From: Microbacterium sp.
GTDB lineage: Bacteria > Actinomycetota > Actinomycetes > Actinomycetales > Microbacteriaceae
Direction of reading: 5' to 3'
DNA length: 64,000 nucleotides
Assembly: GCA_031177765.1 (NCBI GenBank)
Contig: JAPSKH010000004.1
Location: forward strand, 26,477-90,476
Shown here piece after piece: positions 1 through 10,527 of this stretch; the stretch's first letter is position 1; each line of letters starts with the position of its first letter. Both the position numbers and the translations under genes were made by a program. The notes under the pieces are model-generated. The model was not told the DNA's origin, ran no database searches, and saw only the letters and a list, made by a program, of their open reading frames with translations.

Positions 1-1368
1 GTGCTGGCCGAGCTCGACGCGGGCGGGCCGCGGTCCGAGCTGACCGAAGAGGTGCTCGAGGTCTTCCGGACGATCGGCTTCCTGCAGGAGCGCTACGGAC
101 CGCGCGCCGCGGGCCGCTACATCGTCTCGTTCACCCGGTCGGCCGACGACCTCGCGGCCGTCCACCGCCTCGCCCGCTACGCCGTCGGGCCGGACGGCAC
201 TCCGCCCGTGCTCGATGTCATCCCGCTGTTCGAGACCTTCGCCGACCTGCAGGCCGCCCCGCGCATCCTCGCCGAGATCGCGCTGCACCCCGAGTTCGCC
301 GCGCGGCTGGAGGCCACCGGCCGCCGGCTGGAGGTCATGCTCGGCTACTCCGACTCCTCCAAGGACGTCGGCCCGGTGGCGGCGAACCTCGCACTGTACG
401 AAGCGCAGGCCGCGATCTCGGCCTGGGCGCGCGAGAACCGCATCGAGCTGACGCTGTTCCACGGCCGCGGCGGGGCGCTCGGACGCGGCGGCGGCCCGGC
501 GAACTCCGCGATCCTGGCCCAGCCGCCGCACTCCGTCGACGGCCGGTTCAAGCTGACCGAGCAGGGCGAGGTCATCTTCGCCCGCTACGGCGACCCGGCG
601 ATCGCGATGCGTCACATCGACCAGGTCGCCGCGGCGATCCTGCTCGCCTCGGCCCCGTCGAACGAGGAGCGCAACCGTGCCGCCGCGGAGCGCTACGCGC
701 CGGTCGCCGCGACGATGGACGCGGCATCCCGTGAGCGATTCTTCTCGCTCGTGAAGGCGCCGGGGTTCGCGCCGTGGTTCGCTCGCGTGACGCCGATGGA
801 GGAGATCGGCCTGCTCGCCCTGGGCTCGCGTCCGGCGCGCCGGGGGCTGTCGGTCGAGTCGCTCGAGGACCTGCGCGCCATCCCGTGGGTGTTCGCGTGG
901 ACGCAGGCCCGCATCAACCTCGCCGGCTGGTTCGGACTGGGAACGGCCCTCGAGGCGGTCGGCGACGAAGTGCTGCTGCAGACCGCGTACACGGAGTGGC
1001 CGCTGTTCCGCACGCTGATCGACAACGTCGCGATGAGCCTGGCGAAGGCCGACGACCGGATCGCCCGTCACTATCTCGAGCTCGGCGACCGCGAGGACCT
1101 CGCGGCGCTCGTGCGCGAAGAGATGGCGCTGACGCGCTCATGGGTGATCCGCGTGACAGGCGGCACCGAGCTGCTGGGCAACAAGCCGGTGCTCCAGCGC
1201 GCCGTGAAGATGCGCAGCCCGTACGTCGACGCACTGTCCCTGCTGCAGCTGCGGGCTCTGCGCGCCCTGCGTGAGGCCCCGGAGGGGGCGCCGGTGGACC
1301 CCGAGCAGCAGCGGCTCCTGCTGCTGTCGGTCAGCGGCGTCGCCGCGGGCCTGCAGAACACGGGGTGA
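1..1368 (+). CDS. ppc: Phosphoenolpyruvate carboxylase, C-terminal half (5' end outside window)
   Basis: Carboxylates phosphoenolpyruvate to oxaloacetate in the cytoplasm, an anaplerotic step. The visible 455 residues hold the C-terminal half of the family: the GYSDSSKD segment (about residues 115-122), the FHGRGGALGRGGGP glycine-rich loop (about 153-166) that closes over the active site, a conserved QRAVKMRSPYVD block, and the QNTG carboxy-terminus at the very end. PEP carboxylases are about 880-920 residues, so roughly the first half lies to the left of the window; the GTG at base 1 is just the edge and not a start. No frameshift is seen. Identification is secure. Confidence 0.97.
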   Translation: MLAELDAGGPRSELTEEVLEVFRTIGFLQERYGPRAAGRYIVSFTRSADDLAAVHRLARYAVGPDGTPPVLDVIPLFETFADLQAAPRILAEIALHPEFAARLEATGRRLEVMLGYSDSSKDVGPVAANLALYEAQAAISAWARENRIELTLFHGRGGALGRGGGPANSAILAQPPHSVDGRFKLTEQGEVIFARYGDPAIAMRHIDQVAAAILLASAPSNEERNRAAAERYAPVAATMDAASRERFFSLVKAPGFAPWFARVTPMEEIGLLALGSRPARRGLSVESLEDLRAIPWVFAWTQARINLAGWFGLGTALEAVGDEVLLQTAYTEWPLFRTLIDNVAMSLAKADDRIARHYLELGDREDLAALVREEMALTRSWVIRVTGGTELLGNKPVLQRAVKMRSPYVDALSLLQLRALRALREAPEGAPVDPEQQRLLLLSVSGVAAGLQNTG

Positions 1369-1415
1369 GTCGCGACGCGCCGCGCGTCGCTTCCAGGCCT
1401 CTCGCGTGGCGGAGT

Positions 1416-1421
1416 TACGGT
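1416..1421 (+). promoter_or_regulatory. -10 hexamer TACGGT, leaderless start of the small Cys-pair gene
   Basis: TACGGT ends 6 bases before the ATG at 1428, so the transcript would begin at or next to the start codon. There is no ribosome binding site in between. Confidence 0.5.
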
Positions 1422-1427
1422 GGCGCC

Positions 1428-1598
1428 ATGGCAGGAATGATCGTCGCCGAAGTCTGCCCCGGCTGCGGGTCGCTCGAGGTGCGAGCCGGCGAGCCGGGCT
1501 GGTTCCGCGTCGAGCTCGACCGTCGCGCCGACCTCGACGACGGCGTGCTCGAGCGCCTCGAGTTCGAGTGCCGGGACTGCCGACTCGTGTGGAGCTGA
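1428..1598 (+). CDS. Small protein with two Cys-x2-Cys pairs (zinc-ribbon-like)
   Basis: A 56-residue protein of unknown function. It has one CPGC pair near residue 10 and one CRDC pair near residue 50, the spacing of a small zinc ribbon, separated by an acidic stretch. I chose the ATG at 1428 rather than the longer open frame because a TACGGT hexamer sits exactly 6 bases upstream, the leaderless arrangement used repeatedly in this window, and there is no Shine-Dalgarno sequence. It follows ppc after 59 bases and converges with the hexapeptide-repeat gene. A metal-binding role is an inference from the Cys pairs only. Confidence 0.7.
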   Translation: MAGMIVAEVCPGCGSLEVRAGEPGWFRVELDRRADLDDGVLERLEFECRDCRLVWS

Positions 1599-1624
1599 CG
1601 ACCGGGACGGCGTGATGCGACGTC

Positions 1625-1648
1625 GGCGCCGGCGCCGGCGCCGGCGCT
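1625..1648. repeat. Tandem GGCGCC hexamer between convergent genes
   Basis: Three perfect GGCGCC units followed by GGCGCT lie in the 59-base gap between two convergent genes. Each unit is itself a palindrome, so the tract can fold as a G+C-only hairpin on either transcript and may act as a bidirectional terminator. No T-run follows. Confidence 0.55.
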
Positions 1649-1657
1649 CGAGCGTCG

Positions 1658-3828
<2,171 letters not shown>

Positions 3829-3859
3829 CCGCAGCGGGACGGGGTGGGCCCGCCGATCG

Positions 3860-3865
3860 TAGAAT
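3860..3865 (+). promoter_or_regulatory. -10 hexamer TAGAAT of the methyltransferase gene
   Basis: TAGAAT ends 5 bases before the in-frame GTG at 3871. This points to a leaderless mRNA starting at that GTG and argues against the more upstream GTG at 3844, which lies before the -10. Confidence 0.5.
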
Positions 3866-3870
3866 CGAGT

Positions 3871-4575
3871 GTGCGTGCCGCGACGCTCGATGAGCTCTTC
3901 GAACTGCTCGACCGACGATTCGCCGAGCGGGCGGGCGGCGACCGGACGAGCGCTTCGGCGGCCCGCTTCTGGGAGGAGCTGCTTCAGCGCGACGGCCACC
4001 CGCTGAACACCGACCGCCCCGACGAGCCGCTCGTCGACTGGCATGAGCGTGGCCTGCTCGGCACGCTCTCCGGCGCCCGCGTCCTGGACGTCGGCTGCGG
4101 GAACGGCCGCAACGGCGGATGGCTCGCCGAGCGCGGGGCCGAGGTCGTCGGCATCGACCTCGCCGCGGCCCTGCTGGATGCGGTTCGCCCCACGCTGCCC
4201 GCGCGCATGACCGTGCAAGCCGTCGACGTGCTGCGCGACGAGCTGCCGAGGGGCCCGTTCGACCTGATCTACGATTCGGGGTGCTTCCACCATCTGGCCC
4301 CTCACCGCCGCTTCACGTACCTCGAGCGCGTGATGCCCCTCCTCGCGCCGGGGGGTCGCTACGGGATCGTGGCGTTCTCCCACGAGCGTCAGCCCAGTCC
4401 CGGCGACGCCGACATCCTCGCTTCCGGAGACACCGCCGGCGGCACCTCGTTCCTGCTCGAGGACCTCGAGCGGATCTTCCGGCCGTGGCAGCCCCTCGAG
4501 CTGCGCCCGGTGAGACCCGACGTCGACGGCGCCTTCGGATACGACTTCCTCAACGCCGGTCTGTTCCGGGCCTGA
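3871..4575 (+). CDS. Class I SAM-dependent methyltransferase
   Basis: A 234-residue cytoplasmic methyltransferase of unknown substrate. The SAM-binding motif I is VLDVGCGNGRNGGWLA, followed by a motif II acidic turn (EVVGIDLAAALLDA) and an aspartate-rich DLIYDSGCFHHL segment that fits motif IV. The overall plan resembles thiopurine/tellurite-type and small-molecule methyltransferases. I place the start at GTG 3871 because a TAGAAT hexamer lies just upstream; the ORF track start at 3844 would add 9 residues. It follows gdhA closely but probably has its own promoter. Nothing in the neighbourhood tells what it methylates. Confidence 0.85.
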   Translation: MRAATLDELFELLDRRFAERAGGDRTSASAARFWEELLQRDGHPLNTDRPDEPLVDWHERGLLGTLSGARVLDVGCGNGRNGGWLAERGAEVVGIDLAAALLDAVRPTLPARMTVQAVDVLRDELPRGPFDLIYDSGCFHHLAPHRRFTYLERVMPLLAPGGRYGIVAFSHERQPSPGDADILASGDTAGGTSFLLEDLERIFRPWQPLELRPVRPDVDGAFGYDFLNAGLFRA

Positions 4576-4583
4576 CCGCCTCC

Positions 4584-4601
4584 GCCGGGCCTCGGCCCGG
4601 C
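4584..4601. terminator. Bidirectional hairpin between methyltransferase and mfd
   Basis: GCCGGGCC and GGCCCGGC form a perfect 8-bp stem in the 27-base gap between two convergent genes. There is no T-run, as is common for actinobacterial terminators. Confidence 0.6.
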
Positions 4602-4602
4602 C

Positions 4603-7600
4603 TCACGCTCGAGCAGCGGCCTCCGACGTGGCATCCGATTCGGCCTTCTTCGGCGGCCACAGCTGATCCAGCAGCTGCGCCACCCACGCGATGAGCTCGC
4701 CGTCGCGGAGCACTTCGCCGCCGGCGGACGGCAGCGGCACGACCAGCGCCTCTCCCCCCGCCAGCAGCTTCGCCTTCGGGTACAGCCGCTGCAGGCGGAC
4801 CCGCATGGAGTCCGGGAGGTTGGCCGGCGCGAGGCGCAGGTTCGGACCCATGGCCACGACGTCGCCGAGGCCCGCCTGGCCCGCGCGCCGGCGCAGGCGC
4901 GCGACGGCGATCAGCCCGTCGACCTCGGCCGGCGGGTCGCCGTAGCGGTCGGCCAGCTCCTCGAGCACGGCGTCGATCGCGTCGTCGGAGGCCGTGGCGG
5001 AGGCGGCGGCCGACAGCTTCTGGTAGGCCTCGAGCCGCAGGCGCTCGCTGTCGATGTACGACTCGGGAATGCGCGCCTCGACCGGCAGCTCCAGGCGGAG
5101 CTCCGTCGGGCCCTCCGCCTCCTCGCCGCGGAACGTCGCGACGGCCTCGCCGATCATGCGCAGATACAGGTCGAAGCCGACACCGGCGATGTGACCGGCC
5201 TGCTCGGCTCCCAGGAGGTTGCCCGCGCCGCGGATCTCGAGGTCCTTCAGGGCGACCTGCATGCCCGACCCCAGGTCGTTGTTGACGGCGATGGTCTCGA
5301 GGCGGTCGGCCGCCGTCTCGGACAGCGGCTTGTTCTCGTCGTAGAGGAAGTACGCGTACGCACGCTCGCGGGCTCGTCCCACGCGGCCGCGCAGCTGGTG
5401 CAGCTGCGACAGTCCGTACTTGTCCGCGCGGTCGATGATGATCGTGTTGGCGTTGGAGATGTCCAGGCCCGTCTCGACGATCGTGGTGCACACCAGCACA
5501 TCGGCGCGGCGCTCCCAGAAATCGTCGACGACCTGCTCGAGCTGGTGCTCGCCCATCTGGCCGTGGGCGACCGCGATGCGCGCCTCGGGCACGAGCTCGG
5601 CCAGATGCGCAGCCACCCGCTGGATCGACGACACGCGATTGTGCACGTAGAACACCTGGCCCTCGCGCAGCAGCTCGCGGCGGATGGCCGCGGCGATCTG
5701 CTTGTCGTTGCGGGGCCCGACGTACGACAGGATCGGATGCCTGTCCTCGGGCGGCGTCTGCAGCGTCGACATCTCGCGGATGCCGGTGACCGCCATCTCG
5801 AGCGTGCGCGGGATGGGCGTCGCGCTCATGGCCAGGATGTCGACGTTCGTCTTCAGCTTCTTCAGCGCGTCCTTGTGCTCGACGCCGAAGCGCTGCTCCT
5901 CGTCGATGATGAGCAGGCCGAGGTCCTTGAACACGACCTTCTCGGTGAGGATGCGGTGCGTGCCGATGACCATGTCGATCGTGCCGTCGGCGAGCCCGGC
6001 GACCACCTCGCGGGCCTGCTTGTCGGTCTGGAAGCGCGACAGTGCGCGCACCTTGACGGGGAAGCCCGCGAAGCGCTCGGTGAAGGTCTCGAGGTGCTGC
6101 TTGACCAGCAGCGTCGTGGGCACGAGCATCGCGACCTGCTTGCCGTCCTGGATGGCCTTGAACGCGGCGCGGACGGCCACCTCGGTCTTGCCGAAGCCGA
6201 CGTCGCCCGAGAGCAGCCGGTCCATCGGGATCGGCTTCTCCATGTCGGCCTTGATCTCGTCGATGGTCTGCAGCTGATCGGGGGTCTCGGCGAAGGGGAA
6301 CGCCTCCTCCAGCTCGCGCTGCCACGGCGTGTCGGGGCCGAAGGCGTGCCCTCGGGCCGCCATGCGCGCCGAGTACAGCTTGACCAGCTCGACGGCGATG
6401 TCGCGCACGGCTTTGCGAGCCCGGCTCTTGGCCTGCGCCCAGTCGCTGCCGCCCATCTTCGACAGCGTCGGCGCCTCGCCGCCGACGTACCGCGACAGCA
6501 GGTCGAGCTGATCGGTCGGCACGAACAGCTTGTCGCCGGGATAGCCGCGCTTGGAGGGCGCGTATTCCAGGACCAGATACTCGCGGGTGCTCTTGACGGC
6601 ATTGCGTCCGCCGGTCGACACCTCGCGCTGCGTCAGCTCCACGAACCTGCCGATGCCGTGTGTGGCATGCACGACATAGTCCCCGGCTTTCAGCTGCAGC
6701 GGGTCGACCACGGCCTTGCGCCGCGACGCCAGCTTCTTGACCACCCGATTGTCGCCGCCGATGGTGCGGCCGTAGAACTCGGTCTCGGTGAGGACCGCCA
6801 GTCGAGCCTCGTGGGACTCGAATCCGCGCTCGAGAGCGCAGGGGACGAGGAGGGCGACCCCCGGGTCGGGGGCGTCCGTCACCGCGTCGACCCTGCGGGC
6901 GGCGATCCCGCGCTCGGCGAGCACATCCCGGGCGCGCTCGACCAGACCCGTGCCGGATGCTGCGACCACGACGCGCCAGCCGGCGGCGAGCAGCTCCCCC
7001 ACATGGGCGGTCGCACCGTCGACGTTGCCGTGGAACGACGGGACCGCCGTTGCGGGCACGCGGATCGTCGCCGCCGCTTCGAGCGCGACGTCGATGTCGT
7101 CATCGGCTCGCGCCTGCTGCGCCTCGCGGAGCTCGGCTACGGCATCCGCTTCGCCGGAGTCGAAAGCGCTCAGCGTCCACCACACGCCCTCGCGGGCGTG
7201 CGCGGCCTCGCGCAGCTCGGGAAGGGTCAGGAAGTCGCCCGCTCCGAGATCGACGGGCGTCTTCGCGCCCGCGGTCGCGGCGCTCCACGCGGCCTCGAGG
7301 AACTCGCGGTTGGTATCGCCGAGCGTGATGGCGCGTGTCACGGACCGCTCGGGATCGATGAGCGCGACGGCGGATGCGCGCGGCAGATAGTCCACCAGAG
7401 TCACCAGTCGGTCCACGACTGCGGGAAGGAGAGACTCCATGCCTTCGACCGGGATGCCCGCGGACATCTTCTCGAGCATGCCGGCCAGGCCCGGGAACTC
7501 GTCCTTCAGCTGCCGCGCACGACCCCGCACCGCGTCGGTGAGCAGCAGCTCGCGACTGGGCAGCAGCGAGACCTCGCGCACATCGCCCGGGAGCGAGCGC

Positions 7601-8253
7601 TGATCGGCCACCGAGAACGCGCGGATCTGGTCCACCTCGTCGCCGAAGAACTCCACGCGGTAGGGGTGCGGGGCGGTGGGAGGGAAGACGTCGAGGATGC
7701 CGCCGCGCACGGCGAACTCGCCGCGCCGCGACACCATGTCGACGCGCTGATAGGCCAGGTCCACGAGGCGCGCGGCCACATCGCCCAGGTCGTGCCCGCG
7801 AGCGCCCGCGAGCAGGTCGATCGCCGCGGCGTCGGTGAGACCGGCCGCGAGCGGCTGGATCGCCGATCGGACGGAGGCCGTCACGACGAGCGGCGAATCG
7901 CCGTCCCACGCGGCGATGCGCCGCAGCACCGCGAGACGCGTTCCGACCGTCTCGGCGCTCGGGCTCAGGCGCTCGTGCGGCAGCGTCTCCCATGCCGGGA
8001 AGTGCAGGACCTCCGCGCCGGGAAGCAGGGCTTCCACCGCGGGTCCGAGCGACTCGGCGCGGCGCCCGGTGGGCGCGACGAGCAGGACCGCCGGCGGCTT
8101 GCCCGCCGCGCGTCGGCGCTCCACGAGCGCTGCCAGCAGCGGTGCGTCCAGACCCTCGACCAGCGAGAAGTCGGCGTCGACGGATGCCGCGGCGACGGCA
8201 TCCCGGAACGGCTCAGCGTGTTCGAGGGCGCGCACGATCCCGGGAACTGTCAC
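4603..8253 (-). CDS. mfd: Transcription-repair coupling factor Mfd
   Basis: A DNA translocase that removes RNA polymerase stalled at lesions and recruits UvrA. The 1216-residue protein has the full family plan: a UvrB-like N-terminal region, the CarD-like RNA-polymerase-interaction domain (around residues 515-590, DYVVHATHGIGRFVEL), Walker A GDVGFGKTE near residue 682, the DEEQRFG motif II near 780, SATPIPRTLEMA motif III, and the C-terminal TRCF domain. The start is GTG 8253, with a TAGACT -10 exactly 6 bases upstream, so the transcript is probably leaderless. In many Actinobacteria mfd is close to glmU, prs, rplY and pth, as here. It is divergent from the Pro-rich membrane protein gene. Confidence 0.98.
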   Translation of the reverse strand: MTVPGIVRALEHAEPFRDAVAAASVDADFSLVEGLDAPLLAALVERRRAAGKPPAVLLVAPTGRRAESLGPAVEALLPGAEVLHFPAWETLPHERLSPSAETVGTRLAVLRRIAAWDGDSPLVVTASVRSAIQPLAAGLTDAAAIDLLAGARGHDLGDVAARLVDLAYQRVDMVSRRGEFAVRGGILDVFPPTAPHPYRVEFFGDEVDQIRAFSVADQRSLPGDVREVSLLPSRELLLTDAVRGRARQLKDEFPGLAGMLEKMSAGIPVEGMESLLPAVVDRLVTLVDYLPRASAVALIDPERSVTRAITLGDTNREFLEAAWSAATAGAKTPVDLGAGDFLTLPELREAAHAREGVWWTLSAFDSGEADAVAELREAQQARADDDIDVALEAAATIRVPATAVPSFHGNVDGATAHVGELLAAGWRVVVAASGTGLVERARDVLAERGIAARRVDAVTDAPDPGVALLVPCALERGFESHEARLAVLTETEFYGRTIGGDNRVVKKLASRRKAVVDPLQLKAGDYVVHATHGIGRFVELTQREVSTGGRNAVKSTREYLVLEYAPSKRGYPGDKLFVPTDQLDLLSRYVGGEAPTLSKMGGSDWAQAKSRARKAVRDIAVELVKLYSARMAARGHAFGPDTPWQRELEEAFPFAETPDQLQTIDEIKADMEKPIPMDRLLSGDVGFGKTEVAVRAAFKAIQDGKQVAMLVPTTLLVKQHLETFTERFAGFPVKVRALSRFQTDKQAREVVAGLADGTIDMVIGTHRILTEKVVFKDLGLLIIDEEQRFGVEHKDALKKLKTNVDILAMSATPIPRTLEMAVTGIREMSTLQTPPEDRHPILSYVGPRNDKQIAAAIRRELLREGQVFYVHNRVSSIQRVAAHLAELVPEARIAVAHGQMGEHQLEQVVDDFWERRADVLVCTTIVETGLDISNANTIIIDRADKYGLSQLHQLRGRVGRARERAYAYFLYDENKPLSETAADRLETIAVNNDLGSGMQVALKDLEIRGAGNLLGAEQAGHIAGVGFDLYLRMIGEAVATFRGEEAEGPTELRLELPVEARIPESYIDSERLRLEAYQKLSAAASATASDDAIDAVLEELADRYGDPPAEVDGLIAVARLRRRAGQAGLGDVVAMGPNLRLAPANLPDSMRVRLQRLYPKAKLLAGGEALVVPLPSAGGEVLRDGELIAWVAQLLDQLWPPKKAESDATSEAAARA

Positions 8254-8259
8254 CGCACG

Positions 8260-8265
8260 AGTCTA
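8260..8265 (-). promoter_or_regulatory. -10 hexamer TAGACT of mfd (leaderless)
   Basis: Reading on the minus strand, TAGACT is followed by 6 bases and then the GTG start of mfd. The 63-base divergent region 8254-8316 also carries the promoter of the gene on the other strand. Confidence 0.55.
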
Positions 8266-8304
8266 CGTCGCGCGCCGACGCCTCGGCGGCGGTCGCCCGG
8301 CTTC

Positions 8305-8310
8305 TAGGAT
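8305..8310 (+). promoter_or_regulatory. -10 hexamer TAGGAT of the Pro-rich membrane protein gene (leaderless)
   Basis: TAGGAT is followed by 6 bases and the GTG at 8317, with no Shine-Dalgarno sequence. Confidence 0.55.
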
Positions 8311-8316
8311 GAGACC

Positions 8317-8904
8317 GTGACCGACGCCCCCGAGCCCCGCACTCCCCCGGCCGGCCACGGACCGTCGACGACGCCCGTTCCGCCCGGCGGCTTCGCGCCG
8401 CCCGGCGGCTTCCCGCAGCAGCGCGCGTACGCCCCGCCGGCCGGGTACCCGGTGCCCGCCGGATACGGCCCGGTCGCCGGATCTCCGACGGGACCGCTCG
8501 GAGGTGCGGCGGCGCCGCGCTCGCCTGTCACCGGTCGCGTGGCGCTCATCCTGGCACTCGCCGCCACCGTCGGCGCGGCGCTGATGGGCGCGCTCGCGGC
8601 GTTCAACATCGGGCTCGGCGCAGGACGCGAGATGGCAGTGCGGCCGTTCGCAGCGGACTTCGACTGGTCGATCCTCACCCCGGTGCGGGACTGGGTGCTC
8701 CTGGCCGAGGTGTCCTTCTGGATGGGCACGGTCCTGGGCGTCTGGGCATTCGTGCAGGGCATCGTCGCGATCGCGACCGCGCGGGGAAGAGGACCGGGCA
8801 TCGCGGCCGTCGTCATCTCGGCGCTCGGCCCCGTCGCATTCGCCGTCGTGGTCCAGGCGCTGGTCACCGCCGGGTTCGCCTCGGGCAACGGCGTCACCGC
8901 CTGA
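8317..8904 (+). CDS. Proline/glycine-rich N-terminus, three-TM membrane protein
   Basis: A 195-residue protein I cannot assign to a function. Residues 1-70 are a low-complexity Pro/Gly/Ala segment with repeated PPGGF and PAGY elements, probably cytoplasmic and disordered. Three hydrophobic segments follow (about 75-97, 126-152 and 161-186), separated by a short extracellular loop with two Trp residues. This layout (Pro-rich tail plus DUF4190-like helices) is common in Actinobacteria, but the match is only general. The GTG start is fixed by the TAGGAT -10 six bases upstream. It lies between mfd and pth with no operon partner. Confidence 0.75.
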   Translation: MTDAPEPRTPPAGHGPSTTPVPPGGFAPPGGFPQQRAYAPPAGYPVPAGYGPVAGSPTGPLGGAAAPRSPVTGRVALILALAATVGAALMGALAAFNIGLGAGREMAVRPFAADFDWSILTPVRDWVLLAEVSFWMGTVLGVWAFVQGIVAIATARGRGPGIAAVVISALGPVAFAVVVQALVTAGFASGNGVTA

Positions 8905-8965
8905 CGGGTCGACGTCCACGCCGACCGCCGCCCGATCGCGGCGACGAGCGACGACCTCGCGGGAT

Positions 8966-9550
8966 TCAGACCCGCGGGGCGTGATGCTTCTGCTGAGCGG
9001 TGACGAGGCCTTCCTCGACGAGGAGCTCGACGGCGTCCGCCGCGTCGCCGACGAGGATCGGCAGGTTCTTGCGCTCGGCGGGCCCGAACGGGTCGAGCAC
9101 CCAGTCCGCCGGATCCTGGCGGCCGTTCGGGCGTCCGATCCCCACGCGCACACGGGCGAACGCCGTGGAATCCAGAGCCTTGGCCACATCCCGCACGCCG
9201 TTGTGCCCGCCGTGTCCGCCGCCGGCCTTGAGCTTGATGGTGTCGAAGGGGATGTCGAGCTCGTCGTGCACGACGACGACATGCTCGGGAGCGATGCCGT
9301 AGAACCTCGTCAGTCCGGCGACCGGCCCGCCGGAGACGTTCATGAAGGTGTTCGGCTTGGCGAGGACGAGCTTGGCGCCGCCCGGACGCAGCCACGTCTC
9401 CGCCACACGCGCGTTGGCCTTGTGCGCTCGGAATGCCTCGCCCCGCCGCGCCGCCAGCTCATCCACGACCAGCTGCCCGACGTTGTGGCGGGTCAGCTCG
9501 TAGCGCGGTCCGGGATTGCCCAGCCCGACGATCAGCCACGTCTGTGCCAT
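8966..9550 (-). CDS. pth: Peptidyl-tRNA hydrolase
   Basis: Cleaves the ester bond of peptidyl-tRNAs released from the ribosome and recycles the tRNA; essential in most bacteria. The 194-residue protein starts MAQTWLIVGLGNPGPRYE, continues with the catalytic histidine in TRHNVG (His22), the FMNVSGGPV asparagine loop and the HDELDIPFDTIKLK aspartate segment, all standard for the family. The ORF track begins 16 codons earlier, but the conserved N-terminus sets the start at 9550. It lies 98 bases downstream of rplY on the same strand, the pair arrangement typical of Actinobacteria, with a hairpin between them. Confidence 0.97.
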   Translation of the reverse strand: MAQTWLIVGLGNPGPRYELTRHNVGQLVVDELAARRGEAFRAHKANARVAETWLRPGGAKLVLAKPNTFMNVSGGPVAGLTRFYGIAPEHVVVVHDELDIPFDTIKLKAGGGHGGHNGVRDVAKALDSTAFARVRVGIGRPNGRQDPADWVLDPFGPAERKNLPILVGDAADAVELLVEEGLVTAQQKHHAPRV

Positions 9551-9604
9551 GAGTCCATCCTGTTCTGCGCGCGCGTGCCCCGCGGCGCGCCCCCTCACAA
9601 CGCG

Positions 9605-9635
9605 GCGAGGGGGCGCGGCATCCGCACCCCCTCGC
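9605..9635 (-). terminator. Hairpin downstream of rplY
   Basis: GCGAGGGGGCGCG pairs with CGCACCCCCTCGC with a single mismatch across a 5-base loop. It lies right after the rplY stop and before the pth start, and could terminate or attenuate read-through into pth. Confidence 0.55.
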
Positions 9636-9648
9636 TCACAGCTGTGGC

Positions 9649-10275
9649 TTACTCTCCGGCAGCCTCTCCGGACTGCTCGGCGGCGACCTCGGCGTCGGCC
9701 GCGGCGATCTCGTCCTCCGCGGCGAGGGTGGCGGCCGGAACCGAGACGGCGACCACGAGGAGCTCGGGGTCCGCGGCCAGCGAAGCGCCGCGGGGCAGCT
9801 TCAGCTCGGCGGCGGTGATGTGCGTGCCGTCCTCGAGACCCTCGACGTCGACCTCGATGTGCTCGGGGATGTCCGTGGCCTCGACCTCGAGCGCGATGGT
9901 CTGCGCGTCGAGCGTGGCGATCGTGCCCGAGACGGGCTCGCCGACGACGACGACGGGCACCTCCACCTGGAGCTTCTCGCCCCGCTGCACCACGAGCAGG
10001 TCGATGTGCTCGATGATCTGGTGCACCGGGTCCTTCTGCACGTCCTTGACGAGGGTCAGGTGCTGCGTGCCGGCGATGTCGAGCTCGAGCAGCGCGTTGG
10101 CGCGGCGGACCAGCAGCGACACCTGGTGGCCGGGGAGCGCGACGTGGACGGGGTCGGTGCCGTGACCGTAGATGACGGCGGGGATCTTGCCGGCTGCGCG
10201 GAGGCGGCGGGCGAAGCCCTTGCCGAAGTTCTCGCGGATCTCGGCCTGGACTCGGGTGTCAAGCTCGGTCGACAT
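9649..10275 (-). CDS. rplY: 50S ribosomal protein L25 / general stress protein CTC
   Basis: Binds 5S rRNA in the large subunit. The 208-residue protein is the long CTC/TL5 form: an N-terminal L25 beta-barrel (about residues 1-95, with GKIPAVIYGHG), a C-terminal TL5 beta domain (about 96-185), and an acidic Ala/Glu-rich tail. The start is the ATG at 10275 with an AAGGAG Shine-Dalgarno sequence; the ORF track extends 58 codons too far upstream. The probable promoter (TAGACT at 10471-10476) leaves an unusually long, structured leader of nearly 200 bases. It precedes pth on the same strand. Confidence 0.95.
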   Translation of the reverse strand: MSTELDTRVQAEIRENFGKGFARRLRAAGKIPAVIYGHGTDPVHVALPGHQVSLLVRRANALLELDIAGTQHLTLVKDVQKDPVHQIIEHIDLLVVQRGEKLQVEVPVVVVGEPVSGTIATLDAQTIALEVEATDIPEHIEVDVEGLEDGTHITAAELKLPRGASLAADPELLVVAVSVPAATLAAEDEIAAADAEVAAEQSGEAAGE

Positions 10276-10476
10276 GGTTGCTCCTTGCGGGCCGCTGGCC
10301 CGTTCGATCGGAGGCTCGCTCGGTGGCGGGCCTGGTATGGGGGGTCTGTTCTCGACTCGAACGCGCGTGCGTGAGGAAAGCCGCCAGGCCTGCATCACCG
10401 CGTCGATCACGGATGCCGCAGCCCGCCGCGTACGCCGGGCGCGAGGCATCCCTCGCCGAAGTTCGCTCCGAGTCTA
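10276..10476 (-). promoter_or_regulatory. Long structured leader and promoter of rplY
   Basis: About 190 bases lie between a TAGACT -10 (10471-10476) and the rplY ATG, and no ORF is supported in them on either strand. A CGGGCC-AGC-GGCCCG hairpin (10288-10302) ends directly against the AAGGAG ribosome binding site, and a GCGAGG-CATC-CCTCGC hairpin lies near the 5' end (10441-10456). Such a leader could allow autogenous control by L25, which is known in enterobacteria; that link is inferred. Confidence 0.4.
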
Positions 10477-10489
10477 CCAGCGCGCCCGG

Positions 10490-10495
10490 TACGAT
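10490..10495 (+). promoter_or_regulatory. -10 hexamer TACGAT upstream of the 42-residue membrane peptide gene
   Basis: TACGAT lies 32 bases before the ATG at 10528, back to back with the rplY promoter. The short leader carries a GGAGG ribosome binding site. Confidence 0.4.
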
Positions 10496-10527
10496 GAGAA
10501 CGAACCCGAGACACGACGGAGGACCCG

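Noticed and set aside
5191-8307. A 1038-residue plus-strand ORF opposite mfd
   Set aside because: Antisense shadow of mfd with low-complexity Arg/Leu/His composition; mfd itself shows every family motif.
10276-10470. A known riboswitch class in the rplY leader
   Set aside because: Only simple hairpins are visible; I recognise no conserved ligand-binding core.
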